A DNA stretch of 64,000 nt from assembly GCA_034508935.3 (NCBI GenBank), contig CM067454.1, positions 39,467,785 to 39,531,784 on the forward strand. The letters are read 5' to 3'. Made by a program: the position numbers and the translations under genes. The stretch comes from Berghia stephanieae (taxonomy: Eukaryota > Mollusca > Gastropoda > Nudibranchia > Aeolidiidae). Under the pieces are notes generated by a model. That model did no database searches. It had not been told where the DNA came from and saw nothing but the letters and a program-made list of their open reading frames with translations. Of this stretch, positions 48,531 through 59,581 are shown piece after piece (positions within the stretch are counted from its first letter, which is position 1; each line of letters begins with the position of its first letter).

Positions 48531-51500
48531 GAAAGTGGCAATAATTCTTCTTCTTCTCTTTATTATTTTTATTATTATTACTATTTTTATTACTGTATTT
48601 TATTTATTATTGTTATTATTATTATTATTATTGTTGTTGTTGTTATCCATTATTGTTATTCATTCATTTTATTGATTATTCTTGTATTCACAGAACAGTT
48701 TACTACACGGAAAAATTTGAAGAAAGGAAAGGCAAGAAAGGCGGGCACAAAGAGGAAAAGTAAGGACAAATGGGTTTGGTTGATGTGACTTTATAATACA
48801 GAATCGAACGAAGAAAAAAAGATGAGTCTACATAGGCTCCCACTCTTCCGATTCTCGCGGAATCATTCCACATAATCGATCTACATTCCGCAATCCTGTA
48901 ATCAATCAAAGATTCTGCTTTTCAATAGAGGGAAATTTTAAAGTGGTCGATAACAGCTTGGTCCTTAGAGTGCCTTACAAAAGTCATGTTGCTGTTGGCT
49001 TGGGAACCTCTTGTAAGTGCATTGGGCACAATGAATGGAATTGGAATTAGAACATCAGAAAATAAAAAATCTGAGACTAAATATATAAATTTTATGAATC
49101 GTAACACAAAACAAAAATAAAGAAAGGGTCTTCACATTAAGGCAAATATGAAAAGAACCAAATATGCATTTCGTAGTTGCCAAATAAGTTTCTTTTTGTC
49201 GAATTGGATGACAATGACAATTTGTCCCGTCCCCCCCCCGTCCCCCCCAAAAAAAAAGGGGGGGGGGGAGGAAATGTATCAGTCCATCTGTCAAACTCAA
49301 ACCCAATCCAGGATGTGAACCATCATGATGGACGTGGTGGACACCCTATTCTCCAAATGCAGCTATAACTATAAGGAATAGTTTGGTCAGTATATCATAA
49401 CTGACTTGGGATTTTAATTTGCAAAATGATTGTAACTTTGTAAGTTTCAGTAGAAAATCAAATATTGCTTTTCCCGTCATTGTCATAAGTTAAGGGTCAT
49501 GGTGTCCGGATTTTTAGGGTTAGACAGACCTTTGAAATAATTGAATATTTTCCGTTAGAATTGGAAATCAATTATTTGCTAGTTGTAATACTCCCAGCTA
49601 CCCAGTGACTGCTTGGCAGACAGATTTTAGAACAAATAATCGGTTTTACCCTCAATCAGAATTGATTTCTTTGTTAACGATTGATTCTTCCTGTCCAAGT
49701 AGTAGCTGGTAATTATTTTATTTCCACACGAATGACTGATGTGATTTAGGGTAGAATCGGGTAACTTCGCAGATGGGGAAATCCGCCGCGACTCTCCACC
49801 CCCATAAAATAATGCATGGTAAACATTTATCCTTACACCCCTCCGTTGGAATAGTCCATATTCAAAAGAGAAGATGTGAATGTACGTATTGCTTCAGTTT
49901 GAAGGAAACAAATGAGAAATCTTTAAGAGTTATAGCACATCAAAATGACATGTAGTAATCAAGATGTTGTGACATCCTTGACTTTTTTACTCTTAACGGC
50001 AATCCTACACTAACGTTCACCTAGTTTGTGCATTTGAATGTGAAGGCCCTGGTCAGAAAATCAATGTGGTATTCACTTTGTGGTCATCCATATCCATTTT
50101 CTTTTCATTATCAGAGTATATTATCATCAGAAAAATATTTCTAAAAATGTTAATACATTATTTCAAAAGTATATAATTTCGGGTAAATTTGCCGCACATC
50201 ACTATCATCACACCATAATTATTCCAAAGATGATTTTTTCTGTGCAATAGACGCTTGTGCGTAAGCACTGAAATCTAAGTTAAGAAAAGTAAATAATAAA
50301 TATGTAAGTGGTTATAATAACCAGAAACCAGTCGACTCGGTATGGATGGGCAGTGGATATGATCTTGTGACTGACATTGTAATGTGTCCCCAGGAAGGCA
50401 CTTTACATACATCATCACACTCGATTCGAGTGCCAATAATTATGTGTTAAAATGCAGTATTGGATAATGTAGAGAGATTTGAGAACAAGAGGAGTTTAAG
50501 AAATGGAAATTTTTCCTCATATTGTCTTATAGGGAGAAAAACTAAGTACAAAATCTTGCCGTGAAGTTACCCGACAAGCAAGCGACGAATGTAACCGACA
50601 ACAGTGGCAGTTTTAAAAGGACTCTTGTGAATAAAATACAATATAAATCTACAAAATACAATATAAATCTACGTTCACTTCGTTAGGTCTATTTTAAAAA
50701 TAATTTTGTCAGAAATTGCGCTTTGAGGTTTTGACGAAAGGTGCTATATAAATATGCTTATTATTAAATGTTGAGTGTGTGCTTCACTGTATTGGTTCCT
50801 CTTTGCTTAGAAGATGGAATTTTGCAATCTTGTGTAATATCGACTATTTTCTTTCATGGAAAATTTCAGAAAAGCTGCAGCAGAGACTGTGGAGGAGACT
50901 GAGGAGGATGTGGAAGAGGTAAGGGCTGGATGTTTTTTCTTGTGTCTACCAATAATTGACATCAGTACTAAGAAATTAATTAAGGATCAGGCACCGGTGT
51001 TAGGTAAATAACTGAACAAGTGTGTATCAAAGGTGACAAAGCAAGACAAAAAAACATTCAAAAACATCAGTCGACCTCGACTGGGGCTCGAACCTCAGAC
51101 CTTCTGATTACCTATCAGACATGCTACCATTGGGAGAAACTTAAGATGACATATGGAGTGAATGCTCCACTTAATTGATTTGTGAAAACTTTTAATTTGA
51201 CACAGCCCTCACCAACCTCCCTGAAAAAAACAAATGATAACCACCTGAAAGATTCGCAGTGCAGTTCAGTGCATCTGAAGGGAGATAAATAATACTTTTC
51301 CATAGTGATTCATTAGTTATCCCAGTCGCATTCAACAAGAAGTCGTATTTAACTAATTCAGTCCATTCCCAAATATCTCGTTGAATCCGACTTTTACTGT
51401 ATCATACCAGCTATGATGAGAATAAATCATTTGAAATGATTCACCTATATAAGGCTTCTATTTACATTTTCAAATTGTATTTGCCCATCACCCGTTGTCA

Positions 51501-52232
51501 AATTCTATTCTTTTTCACAAAGAATTTTAGTCTCTCTCCCAGATCAAGATTGATAGTTCTTGGATTGTCTTTGGTCAACAAAATTAATGGCATCTTACAC
51601 AATTCAAATTTTGTCTGAAAGTGTAAAATGAGCTTGATAAAATGTCGGTTACTTATTTCCATTTATTTAAATTCTTTTGACATCTGAAAATCTTCTTTTT
51701 TTTTTTCTTTTTTTTTTTTTTTGTTCAAAATATCAACAATCACTTGTCTTGTACTATCCATTGAAACCTTCATATTACCTTTGTACGTTGTAAGTTTTGA
51801 CCTTCATTTTCTGAAGTTTAATTTTTTTTTTTAAATTTTATCAATGCCATTCCTCCCATTCACTCTTCTTTTAGAGAGTTAAACAACAGATGACCAAGAA
51901 CTCCGTGCTGCATCTCAGTGGGATGGACCCGGAGACCACAAGGGAGGAGATCAAGAATTTCTTTGGGGACATCTCACCGGTGGGCTGGGTGGACTTTGAC
52001 TCGGGTGTCACAGAGGTTAGTTCCTGGATTGTAGATAGAATTTTTCTTGGGGAAGATATTGTAGTCATTGTCTGAAGGGACTTTGACTTGCGTGTCACGG
52101 AGAGAGAGAGAGAGAGAGTAGGAGTGAAATATCTGTTCAATGTTATAGTTATCATTTAACATTATAACAAGTGTAACTAAATGACAAATTGCCATATTTA
52201 TGGGCAATAAAGATCTATTATTATTATTATTA

Positions 52233-52274
<42 letters not shown>

Positions 52275-55200
52275 TTATTATTATTACTACTGGGTTGTTA
52301 ATAGAATTTCTTGAAAGATAGATGTTGTAGTCATTCTCTGAGTGGAATTTGACTTGCAGTTCAGTTACCTGGTTGGAAATAGAATTTTTCTTGGGATAAA
52401 TGTAGCAATTGTCTAAGGGACTCTGGTGATGGAGAGAATTTTTTGAGGATACATATGACAGTCATTATTGGAGGATTTGACTCGGGTATCCTGGTTGGTA
52501 GGTAGACTGTCTCTTGGGATAGATCTTGTAGTCATTGGTTTGGGGGAATTTGACTTGCAGAGACTCACAGAAAAAATATGTTATGCTTGGTGATATGTCA
52601 GGTATTTAGTTCACTCGTTATTCTTGTTTTAAAATATTGTTTTTCTTGTTGTTTAAACTTTAAATAGAAAATCTTACCTGGCTCAATGAGCCATTCTATC
52701 ATGTGCTCCCATTCGTTATTGCCTTTTCTGCAAATGTTTTCATCTGTATATTATTTAATATTGCAGGGTTACCTCAGACTACGAGAACCCAACAGTGCAG
52801 AACCAGCTTTAGAGAAGGCCAAAGCACAAGGGGACGGGAAGATTGTCATCAAGGGGAAAGAATTGGAAGTCAGAGCAGTGCAAGGTTTGTAAACTCACAA
52901 CTGTTTATGAAAATCTATATAGAGAGTAGTCTTCTGCGTCTCTTGAGTTAGCCAAATATTTTTCCTGGTCCCTGTCTTCCCTTGGGCTGGGTCAGATGAT
53001 ATGATTGATTTGTTATATTATTTTTATTTATTTATTTAGTTTTTTTTTTTGGGTTGGCAAAATTCAGATTTTTAAAGTATAAAAGCAGAGCAAGAGTGAG
53101 AAAAGATAAGTTATTTTGGTTTTTCTCTAAAATCGATGCGTGACCAAATTTTACTACACTACGTTATGCATAGTTGTTAAGAATTCATGGAAATGGGAGT
53201 GAATACCTTGTTCTTAAATAATATATAACTATTTAAACTGCTATTATAAAGCTTTTTATTTCAAGTTGTCAGTTATCCTGCGATTCCAAAACTCTGGTTT
53301 CACAGGGGAAAAATCTGGTCTGGAGCAAAAAAAATTCTGGGTAACTCCTGTCAAATTCCTGTGAGGTCATATTGCTCCAAGGGTACCTCCCTCCCCAAAA
53401 TTGCAACCGCCACATCATCTTTGCACCATTACAACCACCACAACCACATCATCATCACTAACACGGCTACAACAGTCACCAACACCACAGTATCATCACC
53501 ACCACTGCTACTCAAACAATCACCACACATCACTACCACTCCTACTACAACAACCACCACACATCATCATCACCACCACTGCTACTCACACAATCACCAC
53601 ACATCACTACCACTCCTACTACAACAACCACCACAAATCATCATCACTACCACTGCTACTCAAACAATCACCACACATCACCACCACTCCTACTACAACA
53701 ACCACCACACATCATCATCACCACCACTGGGTGGTGTCTGAAATTCCTGTGAGCTAAATTAAGTTGGCGTCTCTGGGTATCTACAAGTGCTTTGAAAACC
53801 TGAAACTTAGATACGTACAGTTCTTAATCATTTGAAATTCAGAATTTTCCCCCTTAAGAATTGTTATCTGTTTTAACTTTGTTTTTAAACAGACATCCAA
53901 ACATAATACAGGAAGAGAAAGCTTAAAATCTCAGCTACATATCGTACCATACTATATATTTTTCCATATAATCACCATCACGATCAACACAGAACTAATT
54001 GGCACATGCTGTCAACATTAAATATCTAACACATAAATAAGTGTCATATTCAATATTCGTAGTATAATTTACTCTACATTCATTTGGCATGTCCAACTTG
54101 TACATTCGAGAGTTTCACATAATTGATATACAAAATACAATAATATCCAATGTTACATTATTCGTCAAAATCAAATATAATGTTGGTAAGATCTTTATCA
54201 ATGGCATTCTTAAAATTATTAATTGAATTAGAATTTTTTGTCTCAAATTGTCACAGTCCTTTGAATTAGTTTGAGAGTGTGTGTGTCTTATGTGTCATGA
54301 TTGTACATAAAATATGTTTTGATTTATGGGCAAACGGTTTCTTATATATTAGTCCGTCCACAATTTTTTCAAGTTGTTTCTACCACTTCTTCAAGTGTTT
54401 AAAAATTTTTTGTTCATATCACTGCTGGAGACTAAGAGTTTAAGTTCTGAAAGTTTGATTGATACAGATTTTTATCTTGAAATTCAGACACTCTCCCACT
54501 TCCTGACCCATCCCAAAATACATGTTCATAGTGGCCAACTGTCCTGATAAAATTGGGACTCTGCCGATGTGACAATGTGAATACAAATATTTTTGGAATT
54601 ATTATTTTAAACGTTGGATTGTTTGATGTTTAGAAATGACCCTTGCATGTCTCAGGATTATGAGGTTTTTGACTAACAAATGAATACATGGAACAGAAAA
54701 AGCTCTAAATCTAGATTATATTTATATAATGGTCCAAACATGCTGCTGTTTTGGCTCATGACAGTAGGGTGTCCGTTTTAGCTCTTTGACACGTTGGCTG
54801 CTATGCAATATGTCGAGCCAGATTTCTATAAATGTTAATATTTTAAATTGTCAATTCCACTTTTTCAACCTGAGTATTTTATTTCCCTGTTTGTATCACC
54901 ACAGGCGATGAAGAATTGGAATACTGGAAGAAAATGTTCAAGGAAATCTCAGCTAGAAATTCCAGGAAGAAAACAGGTGGTTTTGGCGGTGGTCGAGGCG
55001 GTGGCCGTGGTGGAAGAAGAGGAGGCAGAGGAGGACACCAGGTAATATATACAAACTTCACTTTTATGTTGTGTGCAATTTTCTATTTTCTCCTTATTTT
55101 TTTTATATAGTTTTCTACAACTTCTTTGTTTGGTATAATAATAACGAGAATGCTAATTAGAGTCGGAAAAACATTGGGCTCTATGCACTCGTTTTTGTTG

Positions 55201-57751
55201 CTGTTTTGCTGGGGGGTTTTGTTTGGGGTTGTTGTAGAACAATCCTGGTTAATGTGAACTGAGTAGTTTGAAATTAATATTTGTATCAATTACTGTAAAT
55301 ATTATATAATATATTGTATCAAGCATTGTAAATGCTCTAACTCTCAGACAATTAATATTTTACAAGATATTTCTTGTTTTATTTAATCTAATTTATTTAT
55401 TTATTTATTTATTTTTTGTTATTAAAAGAAGAGTATGATGTTTAAATGATCCCAACAGTATAAGTTTCAATTTTTGTGCTTGTTTGTTTTTCTGTAATCC
55501 TCACCCATGCAGTAAATAATATTGTTTTATCTGTTGACAGTGAGGACATTGAAAACTGGTTATTATCACGTGATAACAATTGTGATTTGACTCGTTATTT
55601 TCAGGGTAAGCGAAGATCAGACCACAGGGATAGAAGGGATGGTAAGTTGTTTTGTTTTGTTTTGTTTTTCAAATGCCATTTACTTATTCTACAGATTGAA
55701 TTAACTTTGCATTTCTTTTATCATTTCCTGAGGCTGTTCTTGTTGTTGTTTAAGATGATAGTATTCAAATCAGGGGAATGGATGAATGCTTGATTGTGTC
55801 CATAGTCTTTCATAGAAACTGAATGTGCTTGTTCCTATTATTGTGTGCTGTTGATTTACTTGACTTTGCTGAATAGTCGACAGACTTTTAGGCTTGGGCT
55901 GCTTTGATTATTGTTGAGATGAGAAATTTCTATTCCCGTCGCTCTTTTGCACATTATCGGATTGTTTCAAGATCTTTATTTGATTTTAACTGTTGGCCAA
56001 CACGTCTGGGGTTACGTTTTTGTGTTGTTCTTGATGTTCTTGGTTGACCTCTTTGCTTTTTGTTCTTGTGATTGACATAATGAACGATTGCTTTGTTGCT
56101 CGGGATATTAACATCCTGTCTTAGAATGTGGTGTGGTGTGCTATAGGAAATCATTTATAAGACCCAAGTCCAGAAAACTTTGAGAAAGCACAACACATGA
56201 TTTTTGGCCTAAACCTCAAAGTTCAGTTAACTTTGTTACAGATTCTTGATTATTGATGGTTCAGTCTGTATTGCTTTAATTTTGAAACCACTGATAACCA
56301 TTTCTTTTGATGTTTACTTGAGGTGGGTACTCATTGAAATGGCATAAGATTCTTGTCATTTTCTTTGACAAAGTATGTCATTCTTTTTTAAAGGGTTTGG
56401 ATTCCTCTCGAATTGAACTAACGCAGAATTTTAAAAGTGTATTTGTCAACAGACAAAAACTGTCATTTTTATGCTTGTCCAAATGGTAAAGTCTACTAAC
56501 AATCACAAGATGGATTACACCAACATTGTTTCATTTTCATTGTCTTGTATAACATCAACATTAACAATGGGTTTCTGGGTAAATAGGAAAGCACGTCATG
56601 GGCCAGTAAGGATGGCTGTAGGTTTGGGATCCGTTTTAAATCTCTTTGAGCACATGTGCGGCTATGTGGTCTAGTGGTATGACACTCTCTTTCGGATCGG
56701 AAGGTCCTGGGTTCGAGCCTCACGCTCAGCGCATAGTTGAGTCCTTGGAAAAGGCTCTTTACTCACATTCTCTCACCGTACTCATGTGTAAAATGAGTAC
56801 CTGGCCGTTAACAGCGTTGTCTTTGTCCGAAAAATTGTAATATCGCCTAACAGGCATCATGTCCCGTCCTACATGTTAAATGTTGCTGTTGGCCACCCTT
56901 GTAAAGCGCTTTGAGCACATTTAGTGGATATTGCGCTATGTAAAGCTTAATTTTATTTTTTGAAATAAGTCTTTATAAAAGCTTTGTGTTTTGTTTTGTT
57001 TTTTGTTTTTAAACCAAAGGGGGCAGGTTTGTTCCACACCATTAACTAAGTTAATAGTGTGAATTAATATTAGACAATTTAGTAGCACTTATTCAGCTTT
57101 TGATTATCGTGTTCTTTGTTCTTTTCAATATTTTACCTGGATGGGGTCTTTTGTCCTCCCATGGTGGACATGGAGGTCACTCGCGGTGTCTTTTGTACTC
57201 CTATGTCTTGTTTTCTAACATGCTTTCTGTCTTTGTCTTGGATTGAGATCACTTGGTTTGGTCTTGGTCTGGCTGGAGGGTAACTGTCAAATGTATAGTT
57301 ATAGTTTTGGGATGTGATATTTTTTTCCTTGTAAATTATCTGTCTGTTATGTTGTGTTATAGTTTGTTTTATTTTGAATATCGTGATTTGTAAGCATTTG
57401 TGTGTGATCTCAAATTAAGTACACTAATATTATGCTCTTTTCTCTATTTGAACAATTTCAATTCCCCTTTTACTTTTTTCTCCTGTTCTTTTAATTTTAA
57501 ACCTTGCATTTTTTACTCATTTTCTTCCTTTTCACTAAGATGACGTAAATGTGTTCAGTAAAACCGTTAAAAACAAAAACAAACAAACAATATTTTATAA
57601 ATTTCTTTATTTTCAAATTTTATTTTCACATCTGTATTGTCCTGTCGTCTCCACAAAATCAAAACAAATCCCTTAACCTTATTCCTTTTTCTGTTTTTTT
57701 TTTCTCTCATGTACCCCAGAACCAAGTAATAAAATCGCCAAAACAGACTGA
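37271..57751 (+). CDS. SSB: La/SSB-type RNA-binding protein, 12 coding exons, ~388 aa
   Basis: Exons: 37271-37366, 39226-39295, 40045-40151, 42138-42239, 42429-42640, 48694-48759, 50870-50918, 51875-52015, 52767-52884, 54905-55041, 55605-55641, 57720-57751. All use GT-AG sites and phases join without a break. La proteins bind the 3' UUU-OH end of new RNA polymerase III transcripts in the nucleus and protect and fold them. The La motif (residues ~24-110) keeps Q30, Y33, Y34, D43, F45 and F65, the UUU-OH pocket. RRM1 (~121-196) has SVYAKTFP and FKGSVFVTY. A charged linker leads to a second RRM-like domain (~235-320, VLHLSGMD, GWVDFDSG). Next come an RGG box (~344-365) and a basic tail with GKRRSDHRDRRD and NKIAKTD, a likely nuclear signal. 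The human protein is 408 aa. Looks intact. Confidence 0.92.
38441..38532. repeat. 47 bp tandem duplication in La intron 1
   Basis: AACTTTCTCATAACTGATGT with ACTGGGCTAGCAGATATCAC occurs twice at a spacing of 47 bp. It is followed by a CAC/CAT-rich low-complexity stretch to about 38740. A poly-A run lies at 38306-38330. Confidence 0.85.
39470..39640 (-). mobile_element. tRNA-derived SINE in La intron 2
   Basis: On the - strand, TATAGTCAGGTGGTAGAGCA (A box) and AGATTGATCCTGG (B box) are tRNA-like. The rest is unique in this window. The small reading frame over it on the + strand is not a gene. Confidence 0.55.
41298..41827 (+). mobile_element. Hairpin-bearing short retroposon, copy 1 (La intron 3)
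   Basis: Flanked by a perfect 12 bp duplication AAACATTACTTT (41286-41297 and 41828-41839). The head holds ACCTCCC and GGGAGGT as a 7 bp stem. The middle has GAGATGAT facing ATCATCTC across about 16 bases. The tail has GGCGCT facing AGCGCC, then GTAAAACCCTTAAAAAC and AAAC-type repeats. No coding capacity and no tRNA-like promoter seen. Insertion by LINE machinery is implied by the duplication and A-rich tail. Confidence 0.85.
42871..43077 (+). repeat. Repeat R, copy 1 (nested inverted repeat)
   Basis: GGCTGTAGATG at the start faces CATCTACACAGCC about 100 bp later, enclosing a 10 bp perfect stem GACTTGTAAA / TTTACAAGTC. A tail (CATAGTGTCCTCTGTCAGTC, CCAACCACTGGTACAGTC) follows. Other copies start near 43911, 46131 and 46630, all in La intron 5. 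Confidence 0.8.
43357..43865 (+). mobile_element. Hairpin-bearing short retroposon, copy 2 (La intron 5)
   Basis: Flanked by a perfect 13 bp duplication TTATCAAGAGTTA (43344-43356 and 43866-43878). It starts directly in the head stem (CTCCCATAGTGGGCAGGGAG) and keeps the middle (GAGATGAT/ATCATCTC) and tail (GGCGCT/AGCGCC) stems. Confidence 0.9.
43911..44105 (+). repeat. Repeat R, copy 2, running into the minisatellite
   Basis: Same unit as at 42871. Its tail sequence is the first monomer of the large array that follows. Confidence 0.8.
44060..45835 (+). repeat. 1.8 kb minisatellite, 58 bp unit with shorter variants (La intron 5)
   Basis: About 35 monomers of GTCAGTCTCCAACCACTGG, TACAGTCYTATGTGTGTAGA and TTGTTACATTGTGTCCTCT. 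The full unit is 58 bp; a short form of about 36 bp lacks the last block and dominates toward the right end. Higher-order blocks are repeated (e.g. around 45240-45480 and 45520-45720). The cysteine-rich frames over it are artefacts. Units abut without spacers, so this is not a CRISPR array. Confidence 0.95.
46131..46335 (+). repeat. Repeat R, copy 3
   Basis: Same nested inverted repeat and tail as at 42871, with a few substitutions in the outer left arm. Confidence 0.75.
46630..46830 (+). repeat. Repeat R, copy 4
   Basis: Same unit as at 42871. The solo LTR begins 16 bp after its end. Confidence 0.75.
46846..48306 (+). mobile_element. Solo LTR of the Ty3/gypsy element (La intron 5)
   Basis: It begins TGTAATAG and ends CTATTACA and is flanked by CAAA on both sides (46842-46845 and 48307-48310), a 4 bp target duplication. 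It corresponds to the LTR at 24-1310 over its full length, with high similarity by eye. Near its start are seven copies of a 42 bp unit (ACAACCGGGTAGTTGATGCC), against three in the other LTR, which accounts for most of the length difference. No internal region is present, as expected after recombination between two LTRs. A fossil, fairly young. Confidence 0.9.
48486..48655. repeat. Poly-T and (TTA/TTG)n low-complexity tract before La exon 6
   Basis: About 38 T at 48489-48527 followed by TTATTATT-rich sequence. It lies just upstream of the acceptor of the short exon 6 (48694) and may extend its pyrimidine tract. Confidence 0.85.
50640..50775 (+). mobile_element. 3' end of an L2-like LINE or SINE (La intron 6)
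   Basis: ATTGCGCTTTGAGG and AAGGTGCTATATAAATATGC with a short TTATTA tail resemble the L2-type tail. An ATACAATATAAATCTAC unit is duplicated just upstream. Confidence 0.45.
51040..51135 (-). mobile_element. tRNA-like SINE head (La intron 7)
   Basis: On the - strand, AATGGTAGCATGTCTGATAGG and AGGTTCGAGCCCCAG give A- and B-box like elements. Body limits are unclear. Confidence 0.5.
52100..52278 (+). mobile_element. LINE 3' end fragment with (TTA)n tail (La intron 8)
   Basis: A short GA tract, GTAGGAGTGAAATATCTGTT, TAACAAGTGTAACTAAATGA and GGCAATAAAGATCTATTATT match the LINE tail at 12617-12777 almost base for base. It is a strongly 5'-truncated copy of the same family. Confidence 0.85.
53400..53740. 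repeat. CAC/CAT-rich minisatellite, ~69 bp units (La intron 9)
   Basis: Units share CACCACTGCTACTC, AATCACCACACATCAC and CACTCCTACTACAACAACC. His/Thr-rich frames over it are artefacts. Confidence 0.8.
53760..54904. other. La intron 9, remainder, nothing recognised
   Basis: Unique AT-rich intron sequence. No repeat copy shared with the rest of the window was noticed. Confidence 0.4.
56658..56952 (+). mobile_element. tRNA-derived SINE with L2-like tail (copy 2, La intron 11)
   Basis: Head GCGGCTATGTGGTCTAGTGG and GGGTTCGAGCCTCACG, body TGAGTACCTGGCCGTTAACA, tail AAAGCGCTTTGAGCACATTT and GCGCTATGTAAAGC. Same family as 24771-25070, here in La sense. Confidence 0.9.
57136..57587 (+). mobile_element. 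Hairpin-bearing short retroposon, copy 3 (La intron 11)
   Basis: Flanked by CAATATTTTA (57126-57135 and 57588-57597). The head (GGGGTC, TCCTCCCATGGTGGACATGG) and middle are recognisable, but stems are eroded and the tail stem is lost, so this is an older or damaged member. It ends about 130 bp before the last La exon. Confidence 0.8.
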
Positions 57752-58436
57752 AACAGGCTGGCTGAATTAGAGATGGATGACACACACAAATACACAGTGT
57801 CACACGCCCCAGCTACACATAGAGTTTGCAGTCATTGCAACCAGTCTTATATTTCTCACTCCCACCACCATCATCATCATCATCATCATCATCACATCGC
57901 CATCATCCTTTTACTGTTATTCATTCACAACATGACTACATCTCATTTTTTAAGCTCATTATATTATTCCATTATTCTATGTTTAAAAAGTTTACCTTCG
58001 GTTCGTTTGGAATAATGACAGTGAGTCAAAACTAGAAAACATGTTTGGTTGTTAATGTTAATAGATAAGTTCATAAATTAAAAGATGCACAAAGTGTATG
58101 ATCTTTCATATATGATAATGTTAGGTTTAGGGTTTGTTTTTATTTATGAATCTGTTTCATAGTTATTTTTTTAATCAGACAGATCATTCTAATTTAATTT
58201 AAAACAAAAATATAAATAAGAAGATAAATAAAAGAAAGTAAAGCTGAGCAGACATTTCGACATTTCTAAAAGTTCACATCAATGAACTCAGTGCTGCCAA
58301 CCTTACGTTTAACAATGCATATTTTTACGCATTTTCTGTCATGTTATGCTGTACGTATTTTGTTGAGGATTCTATGCATTGTTCAATTTCTATTGATTTA
58401 ACAATTTTTAAATCATCACACTGTTTTAGTGTATTT
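57752..58436 (+). other. Presumed La 3' UTR and downstream sequence
   Basis: Follows the stop at 57749-57751. It contains a (CAT)n run at 57862-57897 and AATAAA-containing sequence near 58225 (AAGATAAATAAAAG) that could serve as poly-A signal. This is inference only. Confidence 0.35.
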
Positions 58437-58449
58437 AAACACTTTGATT

Positions 58450-58965
58450 ACCTCCCATAGCGGGCAGGGAGGTACATACTTTGTCTTCTATCGCCTTATA
58501 TCTGTTATCCAACATGCTTTCTGTCTTTGTCTTGGAATGGGATTAATTGGTGTTTTTCCTGGCCCTCGTCGGAGTCCTGGCTGGGAGGGAGACAGTCAAA
58601 TGCATAGTTATTGTTTTGGGAGATGATATTTTTTTCCTTGTAAATCATCTCTCTGTTATGTATTATTATATTTGTTAGTTTTAATGTTTAATGTAAGCAT
58701 TTGAGTGTATTCCTCTTTGTTGGATTTTGTGCTTGTGTCCGGATGAGACTTATAGGTGGTCTCAAACTAAGTACTTTGATAGTGTGCTCTTGGAATCTAC
58801 ATCTGATCCCCTATTTGTTCCCAATTCCCTTATGTCTTACTTTTTATTGGGTGCTGTATTTGTAATTCTATAACTTTTTACTATCCTATTTTCTTCCTTT
58901 TTACTGGCGCTGATATAACCTAAATGTGTTGCAAGCGCCGTAAAACCCTTAAAAACAAAACAAAC
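58450..58965 (+). mobile_element. Hairpin-bearing short retroposon, copy 4
   Basis: Flanked by a perfect 13 bp duplication AAACACTTTGATT (58437-58449 and 58966-58978). It begins exactly with the head stem ACCTCCC...GGGAGGT and keeps the middle (GAGATGAT/ATCATCTC) and tail (GGCGCT/AGCGCC) stems intact, then GTAAAACCCTTAAAAAC and AAAC repeats. Confidence 0.9.
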
Positions 58966-59228
58966 AAACACTTTGATTGTGTTATATGAACTTGAAATTC
59001 ATGTTTGGAGTTTAGTATTACATATCTGGCTTAGTCCTATTAGATTTTAACGTTGATTCTCGAAGTCGATATTATTTTATATCGTCTATAAAGAATAATT
59101 ATATTCATACATTTTAATATCGATTATATAATATTGCTAGTAGGTCCTTTTGTCTATCATCAGAATTAGAGCTTATGTTTTTTGTTTGTTTGTTTTTCTC
59201 AGAATTGTACATATTTTTTTTCAGAACC

Positions 59229-59570
59229 CAGCGGGTGGTTGGATGGGAGCATCACCCTTGAATCATATACCTATGATGTTCGCATGGGTGTACGATCCGA
59301 TAGTGATGTCGTTTCTTCTTCTCTTTACTAGCCTATCCTGCTTCTTTGGTTTGTGATTGTATTTTTGACAGGGGATATTTTTTTTTCTGTAAATCTTCTG
59401 CCTGTTTCTTCTTGGTTATTTATAATTTAGCTTATGATATCTTTAGGTTATGATTTTGATTGACATTTGTACTATTTTTGTTAGATTGCTTGTTTTTTTT
59501 GTTTCAGCGGTCTCTCATATAACCTCAATTGTGTTGGAAGAGACCTAAAGCAACAACAAACACAAAAAAA
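59229..59570 (+). mobile_element. Divergent relative of the hairpin-bearing retroposon
   Basis: Flanked by an 11 bp duplication TTTTCAGAACC (59218-59228 and 59571-59581). It shares the middle block (GATATTTTTTTTTCTGTAAATC) and the tail loop (ATATAACCT, TGTGTTG) with the main family. Its tail stem is GGTCTCT/AGAGACC instead of GGCGCT/AGCGCC, followed by TAAAGCAACAACAAACAC. Head different and shorter. Confidence 0.8.
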
Positions 59571-59581
59571 TTTTCAGAACC

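Noticed and set aside
59229-59340. Possible alternative last exon of the La gene: TTTTTTTTCAG followed by GAACCCAG-like sequence in the right phase, ending at a TAG.
   Set aside because: The acceptor-like TTTTCAGAACC is one half of the target duplication of the retroposon at 59229-59570. The open stretch lies inside that element.
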